From the NCBI GenBank assembly GCA_036404275.1, contig DASXAM010000169.1, forward strand, positions 1 through 6,431: DNA of 6,431 bases, written 5' to 3'. The first letter of the stretch is position 1, and every line of letters begins with the position of its first letter. The notes beneath the pieces were generated by a model, which made no database searches, had not been told where the DNA came from, and saw only the letters and a list, made by a program, of their open reading frames with translations. Positions 5,115 through 6,431 of the stretch are shown piece after piece. This stretch comes from AP-15 sp036404275. Lineage in GTDB: Bacteria > Pseudomonadota > Alphaproteobacteria > ATCC43930 > CGMCC-115725. The translations under genes were made by a program, and so were the position numbers.

Positions 5115-6431
5115 CTAATCGGAAGCTGCCGCCGCGGGTCGGCGGGTTCGCTCTATGGTTTCCAGGTTGGCACGGTTCCAGGAAATCGCAATATGTGCGC
5201 CACCCTCGGCGAGGTTCTCGAAGGTCACCTGCGCGCCGCTGCGCTCCAACAGGCTCTGCGCGATAAAGATGCCGAGCCCCATATGGCCGCCAGCGCCGGC
5301 CCGAGTCGACAGGTAAGGCTCACCCAGGCGGCCGAGCAGGTTGATCGGGTAACCCGGACCGTCATCGGCGATCTCGACGGTCACGGTGTCGGCGTCCCAA
5401 AAGGTCGTGACGCTGACTTCGCGGCGGGCGAATTGCACCGCGTTCTGGATGAGGTTGTTGAGCCCGTGCATGATCTCGGGGCTGCGCCGCACCAAGGGTT
5501 CTTCTTCGGCGGCGCCGCCGGCGGTGGTGGCAAAGATCAACCGGGTGCGCGCGTTGCGCGACATCGCCCCGGCGGCTTCGACCAGGGCCGAGATCGGCAG
5601 CCTGGTATAGGGCGAGCCGCCGTCCTCCTCCGGCTGGCGGGCGAGCCCGGCCAGGATTTCGCGGCACCGCTCGGACTGGCTCAACAGCAGCACCGCATCG
5701 TCGGCATGCGGGCTGTCGGCGGGAAGGTCAAGTGCCAGCTCGCGGGCGACGACGGCGATTGTCGCGAGCGGGCTGCCAAGCTCGTGCGCGGCCGCCGCGG
5801 CGAGCGCGCCCACCGCCGAGACCCGCTGCTCGCGGGCCAGGGCCAGCTGGGTCGCCGCCACCGCGTCGCGCAGCCGCCGCGCCTCCTGCGCGACACTCCA
5901 GGTGCAGGTGGCGATAAACATCGTCGCCAGCACCAGTGCCGCCCAGATGCCGACCGCGAGCTCGATCGGAAACACCGGCGGCCGGCCAAGCCAGGGCAGC
6001 GGCAAATGCCACTCGGTCAGCCCGCTGATCGCGGCAATCGCGAAAATCGACAAAGCGATCACCGAGCGCCGCCCGAGCGCCGTCGCCGCCACCGTCACCG
6101 GCGCCAGGATCAGGATCGAGAACGGGTTCTGCAGCCCGCCGGTCAGGTAAAGCAGGATCGTCAATTGCAGGATGTCGTAACCGAGATACATCGCAGCATA
6201 GCGCTCGCCGAGCCGGCTGGCGATGCGCCGGGCGAGGATCAGCAGGATGTTGAGCAATGCCGAGCCGGCGACGACGGCAAAGGCCGGCAACAGCGGCAAG
6301 CGGAAGCCGAGCCCGTAATGGACAAACAGCAGCGTCAGCGCCTGTCCGGCGATCGCCACCCAGCGGATCGGCACCAGCGTGCGCAGGCTGATCCGGCCGA
6401 GACCCGCGGCGGGCTCGGTCGGCGCGCTAAG
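5115..6431 (-). CDS. regB: RegB/ActS/PrrB-type redox sensor histidine kinase, 5' end cut off by the window
   Basis: The frame is open to the right edge, giving 438 visible residues. A GTG at 6374 could be read as a start, but the residues before it (GRISLRTL leading into VPIRWVAIAGQ) look like a normal RegB N-terminus, so the true start lies outside. The first half has about six hydrophobic membrane segments. GGLQNPF (6120-6140) is the conserved ubiquinone-sensing heptapeptide GGxxNPF. The H-box ALAAAAAHELGSPLATI has the phosphorylated His at 5784-5786. The redox box SQSERCREIL carries the conserved regulatory Cys at 5664-5666, the counterpart of Cys265 of Rhodobacter capsulatus RegB. The ATP-binding domain shows an N-box LNNLIQNA (5439-5462), DDGPGY (5349-5366) and GLGIF (5265-5279). 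By family knowledge the inner-membrane kinase is inhibited by oxidised quinone and by Cys oxidation, and phosphorylates RegA when electron flow is reduced. All sensing and catalytic residues are present, so it should be functional. Confidence 0.95.
   Translation of the reverse strand, partial: LSAPTEPAAGLGRISLRTLVPIRWVAIAGQALTLLFVHYGLGFRLPLLPAFAVVAGSALLNILLILARRIASRLGERYAAMYLGYDILQLTILLYLTGGLQNPFSILILAPVTVAATALGRRSVIALSIFAIAAISGLTEWHLPLPWLGRPPVFPIELAVGIWAALVLATMFIATCTWSVAQEARRLRDAVAATQLALAREQRVSAVGALAAAAAHELGSPLATIAVVARELALDLPADSPHADDAVLLLSQSERCREILAGLARQPEEDGGSPYTRLPISALVEAAGAMSRNARTRLIFATTAGGAAEEEPLVRRSPEIMHGLNNLIQNAVQFARREVSVTTFWDADTVTVEIADDGPGYPINLLGRLGEPYLSTRAGAGGHMGLGIFIAQSLLERSGAQVTFENLAEGGAHIAISWNRANLETIERTRRPAAAASD

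Noticed and set aside
3170..5266. Plus-strand open frame of 698 codons running across the amidohydrolase, the intergenic repeat and regA
   Set aside because: It crosses two well-supported minus-strand genes and a non-coding repeat, and has no domain-like sequence. Long antisense frames are expected at this GC content.
6372..6374. GTG at 6374 as the start of regB
   Set aside because: The frame continues upstream with residues fitting a normal RegB N-terminus (RISLRTL), so the gene is more likely cut by the window edge.

Overview
The window is GC-rich chromosomal DNA from an alphaproteobacterium. The strongest pointer is the pair on the right: a RegB/ActS/PrrB-type sensor kinase and its RegA/ActR/PrrA-type Fis-HTH regulator, a redox-responsive system characteristic of Alphaproteobacteria. 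Short intergenic palindromes with a GGGCTTGACCCG core also recall repeats I associate with Bradyrhizobium and Rhodopseudomonas relatives. The genus cannot be fixed from the sequence alone.

Layout, left to right: (1) minus strand, 1-1307: an exported PQQ-dependent sorbosone/glucose dehydrogenase-type beta-propeller enzyme. It has a clear start and signal peptide, and its 3' end is cut by the window edge. (2) 1308-1502: a divergent intergenic region with three short dyads. (3) plus strand, 1503-2564: a COG0523/CobW-family GTPase with the CxCC motif and a His-rich loop. (4) minus strand, 2612-4075: a long amidohydrolase-2 (PF04909-like) metal-dependent hydrolase with a good RBS and a plausible sigma-70-type promoter. 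(5) 4076-4483: a long intergenic stretch holding that promoter and a complex nested palindromic repeat (4263-4390). (6) minus strand, 4484-5086 and 5115-6431: regA and regB, arranged regB then regA with a 28-base gap, presumably one operon. The regB 5' end lies outside the window.

The genes look like ordinary accessory metabolism (periplasmic quinoprotein oxidation, a metal chaperone GTPase, a hydrolase of unknown substrate) beside a global redox regulator. Nothing shows them to be one pathway, and I see no mobile element, CRISPR array, RNA gene or new defence-type system. The most unusual non-coding feature is the nested palindrome at 4263-4390, with a partly duplicated left arm and competing internal hairpins.
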